From assembly GCF_945859705.1 (NCBI RefSeq), contig NC_079137.1, positions 59,118,552 to 59,182,551 on the forward strand: a stretch of 64,000 nt of DNA, read 5' to 3'. The notes beneath the pieces were generated by a model. That model searched no databases, was not told where the DNA came from, and was given only the letters and a program-made list of their open reading frames with translations. The position numbers were made by a program, and so were the translations under genes. Positions 13,801 through 26,031 of this stretch are shown here, one piece after another. Source of the stretch: Episyrphus balteatus (Eukaryota; Arthropoda; Insecta; Diptera; Syrphidae). How positions within the stretch are numbered: the first letter of the stretch is position 1; every line of letters starts with the position of its first letter.

Positions 13801-14129
13801 ATTATGCCATAAAAATAATTCCTCTTTATAATATTGAGTTATTGTTTTGAATTATTTTCAAATTTTTTGTATACAGATTATGTAGTAGAATGTTGAAAAG
13901 GTTTTTTACTGGATGTATACATTCAGGAATTTTGAGTAAGATTTTCAGCTTTGTAATTCATGATATTGGATTTACTTTGCTATTTCTTAGACTCAATAAA
14001 ACATAATTGAACACATTTCGTCAACTGAAGTCGTTTAAGAAGAGTCCGCTCAATCTGTAACAGCTAGGAAAATGTTTAACAAAAAGAAGATTTCTTCCCA
14101 CAAAGACATGAATAGTGTAACTGATCAAA

Positions 14130-15220
14130 ATACCCTTTCGCCCCATACTTACCATAATTTCTTGTGATACTTACCACGAAAATCGGTGATACATACCTGA
14201 GTAATCCATGATAACTACTTAACGGGGAAACTCTAGTCTCTTACCGAAACAATCCCTGATACTTACCAAAAAAAAACCTGTGATACTAACATAAACAATC
14301 CGTGATTAATTCTTAAGGTTACCTGTGATACTTACCAATGCAACCTATACTACTACTGTTGCAATTCTTAATACTTATCGAAAACCGTCCTCTTTACCTG
14401 GAGAGCTTCTAATATTAACTTGAGCAATCCGTCGTACTCTCCAAAATTATCCATGATATTTTTCTGGGCAACCCGTGATAATTATCAGAGCAATCTCTTG
14501 AATCTTACCCAATTATTTCGTGATATTTCAGTAAAAACTCTTGATAACAACCATAGAAACCGATAATATAAACCGCAAAAACCGTCGACACTTTTCAAGC
14601 TACCTGTGATACTTTATGGATTAGGCTGCGATACTTTCCGTGGTAACCCTTATTGCTTATTGAAACAACCCGTGATAATTACCATGATGTTCTGTGATAC
14701 ATACTGGAAAAACTGATGGTTCTTACTACGACAAATTGTGTTAGATACCGGATCAATCTGTGATACTTAACAGTTTAACCAATGATATTTATCAGAGAAC
14801 CAAGATACCGTATCAACTTGTAATATTCACCCGGGCAACGAGTGATACTTACCAAGAAAACTTGTGATATAAGCGAGAAAAGTCTGTGATACCTACTAAG
14901 GCAACCTGTGATACAAACCAGAGAAATCCGATATATTTTCAAAAATGCCTAAAATGTGATACTTACTATGACAAATTGTGACAGACACCGGGGCAATTTG
15001 TGATACTAAACGGTTCAACCCTAGTTACTTATCAGAGAACCAAGATAACCTGTGATCATTATTATAATCTGTGATATTTACCAAGACAATTTTTGATATA
15101 GGCTAGAAAAGTTTATGATACTTTCCAGGGCAACCTGTGATACCACAGAAATCCGTGATAATTTCAAAGAATCTTTCTAGGGTAACTTGTGATATCTACC
15201 AGGGCAACCTGTAGTTCTAG
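14130..15220. repeat. degenerate 22-bp minisatellite
   Basis: About 1.1 kb is built from a unit close to CTGTGATACTTACCAGGGCA plus AC. Successive GTGATA copies at 14842, 14864, 14886 and 14908 show a clean 22-bp period. The length allows up to about 50 units, many diverged or with small indels. Five copies retain the exact string ATACTTACC. The array ends immediately before the LINE at 15252. It contains stops in all frames and is not coding. Confidence 0.85.
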
Positions 15221-15251
15221 GCTACATGGTACCTTATTTTTTTTTTTTTTT

Positions 15252-15630
15252 GTATAATAAACGTGACCCATTGAACACTAAAGTTAAAAGTTTAGAAACT
15301 GTACCCAAACCTAAAACAGCATTTATCTCCCGTCTGCTACCTGTAACTACACCTCAAGACATAGTTGAACATTTAATTGCTGCTAAAGTCATTCCGGACG
15401 CCTCATGCATCAAATGTTTGAAAATTAGTAAACCCTCTAGCTTTGTATCATCCTTTAAAATAATTGCCCAAAGCCCAATTTTTGAGAACATATTATGTTT
15501 AAGTAACTGGCCACCTAATACTTTGGTAAAAGAATTTACTACCCCGTCTAGGCAAAAAAATAAACGAAAGTCAAATATTAAAAACATTTCAAAAAACTTA
15601 GTAGGTTCTCCCTCTACTACCAAAACGTAA
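15252..15630 (+). pseudogene. LINE ORF1 protein, C-terminal fragment
   Basis: The open frame (residues YNKRDPLNTKVKSLET onward) contains AFISRLLPVTTPQDIVEHL, then SFKIIAQSPIFENILCLSNW and PNTLVKEFT, ending in a basic tail and a TAA at 15628-15630. In insect LINEs of this group the C-terminus of ORF1 has such an RRM-like segment, involved in binding element RNA. The N-terminus is missing, and the frame opens directly out of a T-run. It overlaps the ORF2 frame by about 50 bp. Confidence 0.7.
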
Positions 15631-18479
15631 GAGGGCTTCGTAGCAAAACTACTCAAATCTTTAAAAACTCTCAAGCTTTACCATACGATGCTATCGCATT
15701 TACTGAAACCTGGCTTAATGCCACAATTTTGGACACTGAACTTTTCGACCAAGAGTTCTTAGTTTCCAGGAAAGATCGTCACGTAGGCGTTAAGAATCCT
15801 GTAGGCGGTGGAGTTCTTATCGCAGTTCGAAATCATTTTTGCACATCTCTTGTTACGTTCCCTTTTGATCTTACCATAGAATTAATATGTGTAAAAATAA
15901 CTACGGAATCAAAAAATCTATTAGTATTAACAGCTTACATCCCTCCAAAAAGTCCGACTTCTACCTTTTCAGAGCTTTCCTTTGCACTTGATTTTGTTAT
16001 TGGCACTGCAGATCTCAATAGTACAATAATTCTGATAGGCGATTTTAACCTTCCTAACATTGACTGGGTGCCATCAGAAGACGAGTCCTACTTCGAAGCT
16101 TCTTTAACTTCATCTCAACTGGAGCTCCAGAATTTGGATAATATTATCTCTACAGACTTACAGCAAGTCAGCTGTATTCAAAATTTTAAAAATCGATTAC
16201 TCGATTTAGTCTTCTCATCTGACGCAGTTAATACAGTAGTGGTAGAATCTTCCTCTGCTATATCTAACATAGACCCTTACCATCCCCCACTTGACATATT
16301 TCTTGACTTAGGAGGTCATTTACTTGTAAATAGTAATTCTCAAGACAATTCATATGAATTTGACTTTAGGAGAGCTAATTTTCATCAGTTATCTGATAAA
16401 CTTAGTGCATCTGGTATTGTAAATATTCCAGTTTCGTGTGACGTTGAAAACGCGGTGTCATATTTTTATAACGTTTTAAATAGTTGTATAGCGGAGATAG
16501 TTCCCTTGAAAAGATCCAAATACACAAGCATATGCCATCCATGGTATACCAAAGAACTTAAAATTCTCCGAAACAAAAGAAATAAAGCATGGAAAAATTA
16601 TTTGAAAAATATGTCCACCGAAAATCATGATTTATATATCTCTCTTTTTGATGAGTTTAAGACTCTCTCTAATAATGTTTATGCAGAATATCTCGAGTCG
16701 ATGGAGATTTCTATCAAACAAGACCCTAAAAGTTTTTGGAAATTCGTCAATTCAAAAAAGAAGTCTGACGGCTATCCAGTCAACTTTAATTATAACAATA
16801 ATATCTTAAAAAGTACTATTGAGATCTCTGACGCGTTTGCAAATAACTTTAGTTAATCTTTTATTGATACCCCCATCGATATAGATATAGATTACTTCCA
16901 TTATTTACGTAATTACCCCCAAGTTACATTTAACAGTATTCCAGTTGAGCTCAATAAGATCTCACACTGTCTTTCACTTCTTCATGATGATTGCTCTCTG
17001 GGACCTGATGGAATTCCTCCGATAGTTTTGAAAAACTGTAGATCCGTTTTAGCTCTCCCTCTTCAACACATTTTCGTATTATCTCTTAAATCGGGTATAT
17101 TTCCAAACATATGGAAAAGCGCATATATTACTCCTGTTTTTAAAAAGGGAGATAAAGCCCACATAACTAACTATCGGCCAATATCTAAACTTTCATGTAT
17201 TCCAAAGCTTTTTGAGCAAGTTATTTGTGATAGTTTAACGTTCTACTGTAAAAATATTCTTTGTAATCAACAACATGGTTTCATGCAAAAAAGATCAACG
17301 GTTACGAATCTACTTTCATTTTTGCAAAATTGCTCCTTCGCTTTAGAAAGTGGACAGGAACTCGACTGCATTTATACAGACTATTCTAAGGCTTTTGATC
17401 AACTTTCTCATGACATCATAAAGTTTAAATTAAAAATGTTTGGTTTTCCTATAAGTTTTATCACTTGGATATTTTCTTACCTTATAAATAGGTCATATCA
17501 GGTGAAATTCAGAGGGACCTTCTCTAAATCCTTCATTGCCAAATCGGGCGTCCCGCAAGGTAGCCACCTGGGACCTCTTCTTTTTATTTTAGCTATTAAT
17601 GACGTACCGTTATGTTTACGTAAGAGTGAAATTCTTATTTTCGCAGATGATATGAAAATTTACAAAAGCATTAGCTCTGTGAATGACCGCATATCCTTGC
17701 AAGATGATCTTGATAGATTTGCTATTTGGTGTACAAGGAACGGTTTAAATCTCAACCCGACTAAATGTCAGACGATGACCTTTTCAAAGAAAAAAACTCC
17801 TAGTCTGTATGATTATAAGATATCACATCACACTTTACTCCGTGTGCATAGCTTTAAAGACCTTGGTGTTAACTTTAACTCCAACCTCGATTTCTCAGAG
17901 CACATAAACCTGATTGTAAACAAGGCCAATTCTATGTTAGGTTTTGTCAAGCGTTGGTCGAAAGAGTTTAGGGACCCTTACGTTACATTAGCTCTTTACA
18001 ACTGCTTAGTTCGCCCCCACTTAGAATACGCATCTCAAGTTTGGACACCTTTTTACAGCATCCATATAGAAAGAATAGAATCAGTCCAACGTAATTTTAT
18101 TCGTTTTGCCTTAAAAGGCTTACCATGGACGGACCCTTTTAACCTTCCTTCCTATGAGCATCGAATCAACCTACTGCAGATCCAAACCTTGTCTCAAAGG
18201 AGATTAAATAACGACCTTGTATTTATTCATCAACTTATAACGGGTGTAATTGATGGCCCGGATCTGCTTAATTCTATTAATTTTAACTACCGGAGAGGTG
18301 CTTATAACTTTCGTAGCTTAGATTTAATAAAATTACCCCAACACCGTACTAATTATGGTATGCATGAGCCCTTAACTCGCATGTGTAAGCTTGTAAATTT
18401 GAATACTAATCTGTTTGATTTTAATATTAATAAAACTAGTCTGAAAAAAATACTAAAAACCAGTGTACCACGCTCATAA
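15582..18479 (+). pseudogene. LINE ORF2: APE endonuclease plus reverse transcriptase, one in-frame stop
   Basis: The frame is open from 15582. Endonuclease motifs come first: YYQNVRGLRSK, then TETWL (catalytic E), GGVLIAVRN, TAYIPP, GDFNLPNIDW and DPYHPPL. The RT follows: GPDGIPP, AYITPVFKKGDK with NYRPISKL, QHGFMQKRSTVTNLL, TDYSKAFDQLSHD, GVPQGSHLGPLLF and the active-site FADD, then a C-terminal domain with RPHLEYASQVWTPF and RIESVQRNFIRF. The only break is TAA at 16854-16856, in the linker between the two domains; the same frame continues to the true stop at 18477-18479. About 965 codons are intact otherwise, so the copy is young or recently inactivated. No clear ATG starts ORF2; expression by re-initiation from ORF1 is inferred. 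Confidence 0.9.
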
Positions 18480-18730
18480 ACTTTTTTTTGTATTTATGTT
18501 TAATGTTTACTGATTCTTTTCTCATTTAATGTCTATATCTATATACCTAATTTTATGTACATATGTATACTGAGTTATTTTTTTCTCAACACTCTTGACT
18601 ATTAAAACATTTTTGTTTTAAAATTTTGACACTTTCTGAAAATTAAACATGAAATATTAAATTTATTTTTTTTTGTTAATTTAAAATTTTTTTTTATTTT
18701 GCATAGATATAATAAATGCTTGTACTAAGC

Positions 18731-18772
<42 letters not shown>

Positions 18773-20579
18773 TAAAGATAAATAAACTAAAACCATATAA
18801 TCCCACAGGGTTTAAAATATAGCTTACATTACGTTGTAGTCGGTCTCAATCCATTGATTATTTGTTCAATTCCTAATCCTATATAATTTTGAATTCACTT
18901 CATCCACACGTAGTTCAATAAACCAATTAATCTTTAAATCCCCAAACATACCTCCATGATTTCTCCTTCTTCTTCAAAAAAAAAAAACTTATATCATTTT
19001 AACGAACAAATAAAATAAATTAAATCCGAATAAACTTTATTTGTGTGTTTGGAACTAAATCCTAACATGTCAATTGAAAATCATTGCCCAGCAGTCCTGA
19101 TTTGGTGACAGCTCATGTCATGAATTTTAATATTTTTTCATGCCCAAAAAAAAATATAAATCAAATAAAGCTCCCAACCCATTAGAACGTGGTAGAGCCA
19201 ACTATAATTCCCCCCCCCCCCCCCCACAAAAACATTTCCATAAATCTACCAGCAAATAAATTAGGTTATGTGTAAGCTCCTTTGGGACTCAAAGTCTGTC
19301 CAAAATAAAAAAAAAAAAATTCCAATCCTCTAACAAAGAAAGAGAAAGAAGAAACAAAAAAAAAATAACAACTTTTCCTCATCGTGTGAGTTTGTGTATG
19401 GAATATGAATGGGTCCTGATTTTGTGTTTTCTTTTGTATAAAATCCAATCTAATTCGAAATGCTGCCTGCGTCATCAGAGAGTAGGTGGATACTATTCAG
19501 CTTTTATACAAAAAAAAAAAACAGAGAAAAAAAAGTTTGGATTTGTCATCATTATCATCCTCATCAACTTTCCCATCGTCTTCGTCATCATCACCAGAAT
19601 TTTTTGTTCATCGTCATCAGCTCTTCTGTCCCAATCTCACATCTTTTCTAAGCAAAGTAACACTGAGTGACATTAATGGTCTTTTGGTGGGTCGTAATTC
19701 GTAACTATGCATATCACAAGAGTAGGGAGAAGGTACCCTAGCATCGTATTTTTTAAGGTTCATGAACCCTCCAGAATCTGAAAAGTTCATGAGTTCTTTT
19801 CTTTTTTTTAAGTTTTTTTAGGGCATTCTCTGGTGAAAACTTTTGAATAATTGCTATTTGGGGAGATTTTTTGAGTTCTGTTGAGTTTTGACAGAAAAGA
19901 CGTTTGCATGTCATCAAGCTGGCCATCTTTTTGTCGTGTTAATAGCAGCTCTGTAGCTTTTCTTATCTCTCCAACAAATTTTCATAATGATGACAATTTT
20001 AATTGCAATGACAACTTTTATTGTCACACATCTTTTCGACTTGAAAGTCGTATAAAGGTTCCCCATTTCTGAACATTTGTATGATTAAATTGAATGTTTA
20101 AAAAAGACACACTGAGACTGAGCTAGAAACTAGATCGACGATGCACGATATAAAGTTTAATTATTGTGGTCGGGTTATAAAAAATGAAAATGAGGAAATC
20201 CGTTAAGGCAGCTGAGATTAATTTGAAATATTAAAGGTTTTTAAGATATAATTATGTGGTTTTTTTTTTTTTGTAAGTTGTAATTACTTTGGCTTTCTAG
20301 AGGGAAGATTGTACGACGATGATGGTGTTAATGAGTTTGGCTTCATTTATTTAATCTTAATCTTTTGGAAGAATGTATTAAAGAAGTGTAATTACTCTGG
20401 AAGGTGGCAAAATTATAAATGGTGTATTTTTTGAGGTTGGTAGGTACTTTTTGGATGATATTTAAAATCTTGAAGAAACAAAAAAAAAAAAAATCAACGA
20501 AAGTTTTGAATTGTTGAAGTGAATGAAAATTAGAACAATAGCCAAATTTAATTAGATTTTTAATTGTGTTGAAAGTAGT

Positions 20580-20934
20580 AAAATAAAATAAAATAAAATA
20601 AAATAAAATAAAATAAAATAAAATAAAATAAAATAAAATAAAATAAAATAAAATAAAATAAAATAAAATAAAATAAAATAAAATAAAATAAAATAAAATA
20701 AAATAAAATAAAATAAAATAAAATAAAATAAAATAAAATAAAATAAAATAAAATAAAATAAAATAAAATAAAATAAAATAAAATAAAATAAAATAAAATA
20801 AAATAAAATAAAATAAAATAAAATAAAATAAAATAAAATAAAATAAAATAAAATAAAATAAAATAAAATAAAATAAAATAAAATAAAATAAAATAAAATA
20901 AAATAAAATAAAATAAAATAAAATAAAATAAAAT
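20580..20934. repeat. (AAAAT)71 perfect pentanucleotide microsatellite
   Basis: The unit AAAAT is repeated 71 times over 355 bp without one visible interruption; it breaks at AAAACA from 20935. No frame on the complementary strand contains a stop, which makes spurious 129- and 203-residue open frames of repeated FYFIL. It is not a gene. The true copy number may differ if the assembly collapsed or expanded it. Confidence 0.98.
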
Positions 20935-21210
20935 AAAACAAAAAAAAAACCCAATTCTTATAAGAAAAGTAAGAAATAAGCTTTTATTCTCAAAAAAAGC
21001 AGTACAAGAACTTAGGCTGATAATGCTATATTACGCGCTTGTTCTTTGCTTTTTAAGCCTTATTTATATAAAATATACAAAAACATACATAAAATACTTA
21101 ATATCAAAAGATGTTAAAATATACTTTAACTACACTTTTGAAAAATAGGACTTTCTAAAAATTTCAGGATCCATGATTTTCAGATATTTAATTAAAAAAA
21201 AAAAATACTT

Positions 21211-22920
21211 TTTGACGTGATAACTTCTTATAAATCGATGAACAATGGCAGCCACTACAAAAAAAGTGACGCCATTTTCTAACGTTACACTCTCACACTT
21301 TCGCAGTGCGGCAAAAAATTTCAATTAAAAATTAAAAATAAACTATTAGAGATACAAAAATCTTCTATAGCTTATTTGAAAGATAATAACCTAAAGCTTA
21401 ATCCAAATGAAGGATTTTTAAAAATTCCGTCATTTAATAGGGTAAACAGGGGTAAAACGGAAAGATGAAATTTAAGCTAAAATCTAAACGCGAAGTTGTA
21501 GAGAGTTGATTTTTGCTATAGATAGATGAGACTAATTTAAGAATAACTGCATTTAAGAAAAAATTTTGAAACTAAGCTATAACGTTTTGTTTGAACGTTG
21601 TACACGTGTTGGGGCTATGATAAAATGATGATTTTGGGTAAAGGAATTTTTTTTTGACAATTCTAATGATGCCAGGTGAAAGATGAGGGAAAAAAAATTA
21701 GGGCGTCTGATACGAACAACGATCCAACACTCTGCGTTTTGAAATATGAATTTTTGAAAAACACCTTGTTTTTTTAGGGGTATTTTTGGGTAATTTTTGA
21801 TTTTTAGCTTTTTTTTGGAGCGTTCAAAAAATCTCAAACTTATAGGACATGTAGGTTTTGCCCTTATGCATACATGTGCAACAACGTGGAAACGTTAAGT
21901 GAGTTTTGACTGAATAACAGAAGAAACAAGTTTTTAAAAAACACGTTTCTTAACCGATTTTCATCGTTTTTTATTTGTATCTTTTTTTTTTAAATAGATA
22001 CAGGAATAAAGTATATGGAGTAATGATAGACCATGACTACGACTATATGTGTGCAAAGTGTCAATCATTTTCGTAAACAAAATTTTGAGATAACGGTAAA
22101 ATAAAATGTTAGAATTAAACAGGTTATAACTTTTGACCAAGAGCAGATAGAAGTTTTATTAAACTTTTATGAGCATCCTGATACAATTACATTTCATTTG
22201 GTATATCAAACATAACGGTAGACTAACTACAAGCTACACAATGTTAAATCAAGAAACTTGCTAAAAACCTCAAAACACTAGTGAAGATCTGTTGCCCCCC
22301 GAACAGCCACCAGTGTGGGAAGTAAAAAATTCTAACTACTCTTGTAGGCATCTTTGAAATAAGACTGATACGTCATATGAAAGGTGAAATAATAAGCTTT
22401 CACATGGTATATATTTTTTATAGGTTGTCAAACAAAAAAATTGATTCCATAGCCTGAGAACATAAAAATAAATGTTTTTTTTGCTTTTTTTAATGAAATT
22501 TGATTGAGTTCAAAAAATTCTAACTCTTTTTGTAGATGTCTCATAGATCTGATCGATATATATATTTTGAGCTTAGACAATAAGCTTTCAGATGGTATAA
22601 AATTTTTTAATAGGTTGTTAAGGAAAAAATGGATTTAATGACGTGAGAAGTTAAAAATTCATGTTTTTTTTGTTTATTTTTTTTTTTTTGATGAAAATGA
22701 TTGTTTTCAATAAATTATTTTTATACTTTTTGCGCATTGTAAAAATTTAAAAATGGTTTTATTCTTAAGAAGAAATACTTGGCTTTTAAATTGCATAATT
22801 TTTTTTGTAAGCTTTTAAAATAAAAAAAATTAATATATTGAGAAAATAAAAAAGGTATTTTTTTTAGCTTTTTCTTGTAAATTATAATCATATTTTTAGG
22901 TTTTGCTTGGTTTGTCATAA
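21211..22920. repeat. dispersed repeat family B, copy 1
   Basis: The segment opens TTTGACGTGATAACTTCTTA and continues with ATGGCAGCCACTAC, GTGACGCCATTTTC, GTGCGGCAAAAAATTTC, AGATACAAAAATCTTCTATA and, near the end, TTTTTGCGCATTGTAAAAAT and TTAGCTTTTTCTTGTA. The same order of blocks recurs at 33016-34165. This copy has about 450 bp near 22250-22700 that the other lacks, consisting of two tandem copies of a roughly 200-bp unit with AATAAGCTTTCA. No coding sequence is seen and the type of element is not recognised. Confidence 0.8.
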
Positions 22921-23786
22921 AAAAGATATCGAAAAGATTTATACGGATCTTGAAAGAAGGAAAACATTTCTTTTAGAAACCGAAATAGTCAAAAAATCGT
23001 TTTTTTTTGCGTTTTCTAACGGTAAAATCTCAAAAACGGGAGCTGATTAATTTTTTCTGACTTTGGATTCGATTTAGCGATTTTAGCACCGAAAACCTTC
23101 AGAAAAATATATTTTTGTTTCGGCAACAGAACCCTTGTTAACCAGTGTTATCTATCATTTCATATCTTTTCGTTGTGGATATTTTAATGACCCTGCTTTT
23201 TGCACTCATCAAATCATCTCAAAGAAAAACAAAACTATTTCTTTTAATTGATTAACTGGCCCTCTTTAACAATTTATGCAAATTTCTTAGAAACATAAGA
23301 CTAAAGTATTAAATGATGTTGCCAAACCAGATGGTTCATTAGAGACAAACTTAAACCTCACCTCCACTTGATTTCCACATCCTCACATAGGTAACTAATA
23401 CTGTATACGGGCATTAAACAAAAAAACAAAACAAACTACCAAGCTGATTTACCATGAACCCGTTCATTATAAAAATATTATTTCACTTTTTTAATGATCA
23501 ATCTTAAATTGTCAATTAAATTTGTTTTCCTCTCATATTTACTCTTTATTAAAACGAAAAAGAAAAAAAATAATAATAATAATAATTTTATGGTCACGTT
23601 GCACCGCCTTTTTGAGTTGTTAGTGAGTCCTCTTTTCCTTAAAGTTGTTATACCTTCTGATACTCCCATCGTATCCATCCATTCCACGGTCTTGACTTTC
23701 ATCTTATAAGTTTTCCACAGAGATCTTGAAATTCATCTTTTTTTTTTTACCATAATAATAATAATTTTTTTTTCTTCTTTTTTCAG

Positions 23787-23981
23787 GTGCTTACGTTCCT
23801 AATCGATTCATCACGTTTTCGCTATCCTGAGCGAGCTATTGTCTTCCTAGCTATTTGCTATTTAGTAGTTGGTTGCGCGTATGTTGCTGGTTTAGGTGCT
23901 GGCGACTCGGTTGCATGTCGTGAGCCATTTCCTCCACCGATACGTCTTGGTCGTCTACAAATGATGTCAACTATAACACAG
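23787..23981 (+). CDS. fz: frizzled internal exon: end of TM1, intracellular loop 1, TM2, extracellular loop 1
   Basis: This exon encodes 65 residues, starting VLTFLIDSSRFRYPERAIVF. It finishes TM1, gives the short basic first intracellular loop (SSRFRYPER), the second membrane helix (IVFLAICYLVVGCAYVAG) and the first extracellular loop with the conserved CREPFPPP cysteine. That cysteine normally forms the disulfide to the top of TM3, encoded by the next exon. The acceptor is TTTTTTCAG ending at 23786 and the donor is GTATAA from 23982. The exon is phase 0 at both ends, with a length of 195 nt divisible by three. The reading frame is open and every Frizzled-typical residue I can recall is present, so it looks functional. 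Confidence 0.97.
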
Positions 23982-26031
23982 GTATAATTTTATTTTACGT
24001 ATAGGTTAGGTACCTACTTTCTATAAATAAATAAATTAAAAAGGGCCCCCCTTATTTTTCAAGAATAAGACGTTATTAAATGTGCACGAGTTCCTTTCTA
24101 TATATAAAAATATATTTTGTCCATCTCCATGAACTTCTTGGATATTTTTTTTAATTAAAAATTCTATTTTCAAAAAAAAAGAAGAACATGGAAAAGAAAT
24201 ATTATGTCCATTCGACGAAGATTGAATTTTTTTTACAGGGTGATCGAAAATAAGAATTGAAAGTGTCAAAATTTAGCAATATTAGTACACATGCACTTAA
24301 ATGTTATATTTGTAGAAAAATAGACACAATATTGAAGGAAATCGATTAAATTATCTTCTTCTACTAAAAATCTTTTTTTGGAGAGTTTTAATTGGAGAGT
24401 TTTACAAAAGAAGAATAATTTTCAAAACAGGATTTTTGAAATCACAAAATTTTGACCCAATCCACAATTTGTATCTAAATATTTTTGGTAAAATTTGTTT
24501 TGGAGAATTTTTATTGGAGAGTTTAACAAAAGAAGAATTCTGAAAACAGAATTTTTGAAATCAGTAAATTTTGACCCAAATCCTCAATTTGTATCTAAAT
24601 ATTTATTGAAAAATCTATTTTGGAGAATTATGTTTCTAGAGCTTACAAAAGAAGAATTTGGAAACAGGATTTTTGAAATCCAAAAATTTTTGACCCCAGA
24701 AAAATGCACACAAAATTGAGGGAAATCGATTCAAATTCATTCTTCTACTAAAAATCCTTCTTTAGAATTTTAATTGGAGAGTTTTTACAAAAGACAGCTG
24801 GAAACAGGATTTTTGAAATCCCAAAATGTTGACCCAAATCCTCAATTTGTATCTAAATATTTCTGGAAAAATCTATTTTGGAGAATTATGCTTGGAGAGC
24901 TTACAAAAGAAGAATTTGAAAACTGGATTTTTGAAATCACAAATTTTTTGACCCCAGAAAAATGCACACAAAATTGTGTGCAAATTCATTCTTCTACTAA
25001 AAATCCTTCTTTATAGAATTTTAAATGAAGAGTTTTTTTTTGAAACAGGATTTTTGAATTCACAAAATTTTTGCCAAAAAAAAGAAAATACAAAAAAAAA
25101 ATAATTCTTCTACTAAAAATCCTTTTTTTGGAGAATTTCGATTTGAGAGTTTTAGAAAAGAAGAATTTTTAAAACAGGATTTTTGAAATCACAAATTTTT
25201 TGACGCCAGAAAAATGCACACAAAATTGAGGCAAATCGATTCAAATTCATTCTTCTACTAAAAATCTTTTTTTATAGAATTTTAATTGGAGTTTTTAGAG
25301 TTAGAGTTTTTCCAAAAGATAGATTTGGAAACAGGATTTTTAAATTCACAAAATTTTTGACAACAAAAAAAAAAACAAAATTCAAAATAATTCTTCTACT
25401 AAAAATCCTTTTTTTTTGGAGAATTTTGATTGGAGTGTTTTAGAAAAGAAGAATTTTTAAAACAGGATTTTTGAAATCAAAAAATTTTGTGCCCAATTCT
25501 CAATTTGTTGGTATCTAAATAAATTTGGTATAATCTCTTTTGGAAAATTTTGATTGGAGAGTTTCACAAAAGAATAATTTTGAGAGCACGATTTTTTAAA
25601 TCACAAAATTTTGACCCAATCCTCAGTTTGTATATAAATATTTTTGGTTAAAATCTTTTTTGGAGAATTTCGATTGGAGAGTTTTACAAAAGAAGAATTT
25701 TGACAACACAATTTTTAAAATCACAAAATTTTAACCCCAATCCCAATTTATTGGTAGGTATCTAAATATTTTTGGTTAAGTATTTTTTTAAAAATTTTGA
25801 TTGGAGAGTTTTAAAGAAGAAGAATTTTGAAAACACAAATTTTGACTTCAATCCTTAATTGATATCTAAGTACTTTTGGGCAAATCTAAAAAATATCAAC
25901 AAAGTCTTAAAAACCTCTTTTTTTTTGCTTTTGAATCACCCTGTTTTAAGTCTCTTTTGTTGATGTTTTTGCCTTTTTTTGTTGTATGTTGCTTATTTTT
26001 ATTTATATAATATATTTTTTTCTTCCCGCAG
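23982..26031 (+). other. frizzled intron of 2.05 kb
   Basis: This phase-0 intron runs from the donor GTATAA to the acceptor CCCGCAG. About three quarters of it is the degenerate tandem array described at 24360-25880. Nothing else is recognised in it. Confidence 0.9.
24360..25880. repeat. degenerate tandem array, unit about 120-130 bp
   Basis: Around 12 diverged copies of a unit with the blocks TTCTTCTACTAAAAATC, TTTTGGAGAATTTT, GATTGGAGAGTTTTACAAAA, ACAGGATTTTTGAAATCAC and AATCCTCAATTTGTATCTAA follow each other. The block GAGTTTTACAAAAGAAG or its variant recurs at about 24397, 24520, 24640, 24780, 24900, 25150, 25440, 25560, 25682 and 25810. Some copies insert CCCCAGAAAAATGCACACAA. Short open frames within it come from the repeat. 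It fills most of the intron between two frizzled exons. Confidence 0.88.

Larger units (their letters stand above)
15252..18765 (+). mobile_element. non-LTR retrotransposon (LINE, Jockey/CR1 group), 5'-truncated
   Basis: The segment holds the 3' end of an ORF1, an overlapping ORF2 with endonuclease and reverse transcriptase, a roughly 250-bp AT-rich 3' UTR and a terminal A-run of 32 bases (18734-18765). There are no LTRs and no RNase H domain after the RT. It is 5'-truncated within ORF1, as is usual for LINE copies. The upstream edge lies next to a T-run (15237-15251) and the minisatellite. I could not find a convincing target-site duplication. The order and motifs fit the Jockey/CR1 group; the exact clade needs a tree. 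Confidence 0.9.
7179..23786 (+). other. frizzled intron of 16.6 kb
   Basis: This phase-0 intron runs from the donor GTAAGT at 7179 to the acceptor TTTCAG ending at 23786. It carries an AAAATTCTGTA element (8829-9109), a loose inverted repeat (10547-10893), a 22-bp minisatellite, a LINE, the AAAAT array and one copy of repeat family B. Between these, 7179-8828, 9110-10540, 10960-14120, 18770-20579 and 22930-23786 show only AT-rich sequence, simple runs (a CAGA-rich stretch near 7250-7330, a C16 run at 19210-19225) and no supportable gene. Confidence 0.9.

Noticed and set aside
15354..15674. 106-residue open frame on the - strand
   Set aside because: It lies antisense to the LINE ORF1/ORF2 overlap and is a shadow of it.
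20343..20954. 203- and 129-residue open frames on the - strand made of FYFIL repeats
   Set aside because: They exist only because the (AAAAT)71 array has no stop codon on its complement; there is no gene-like sequence.
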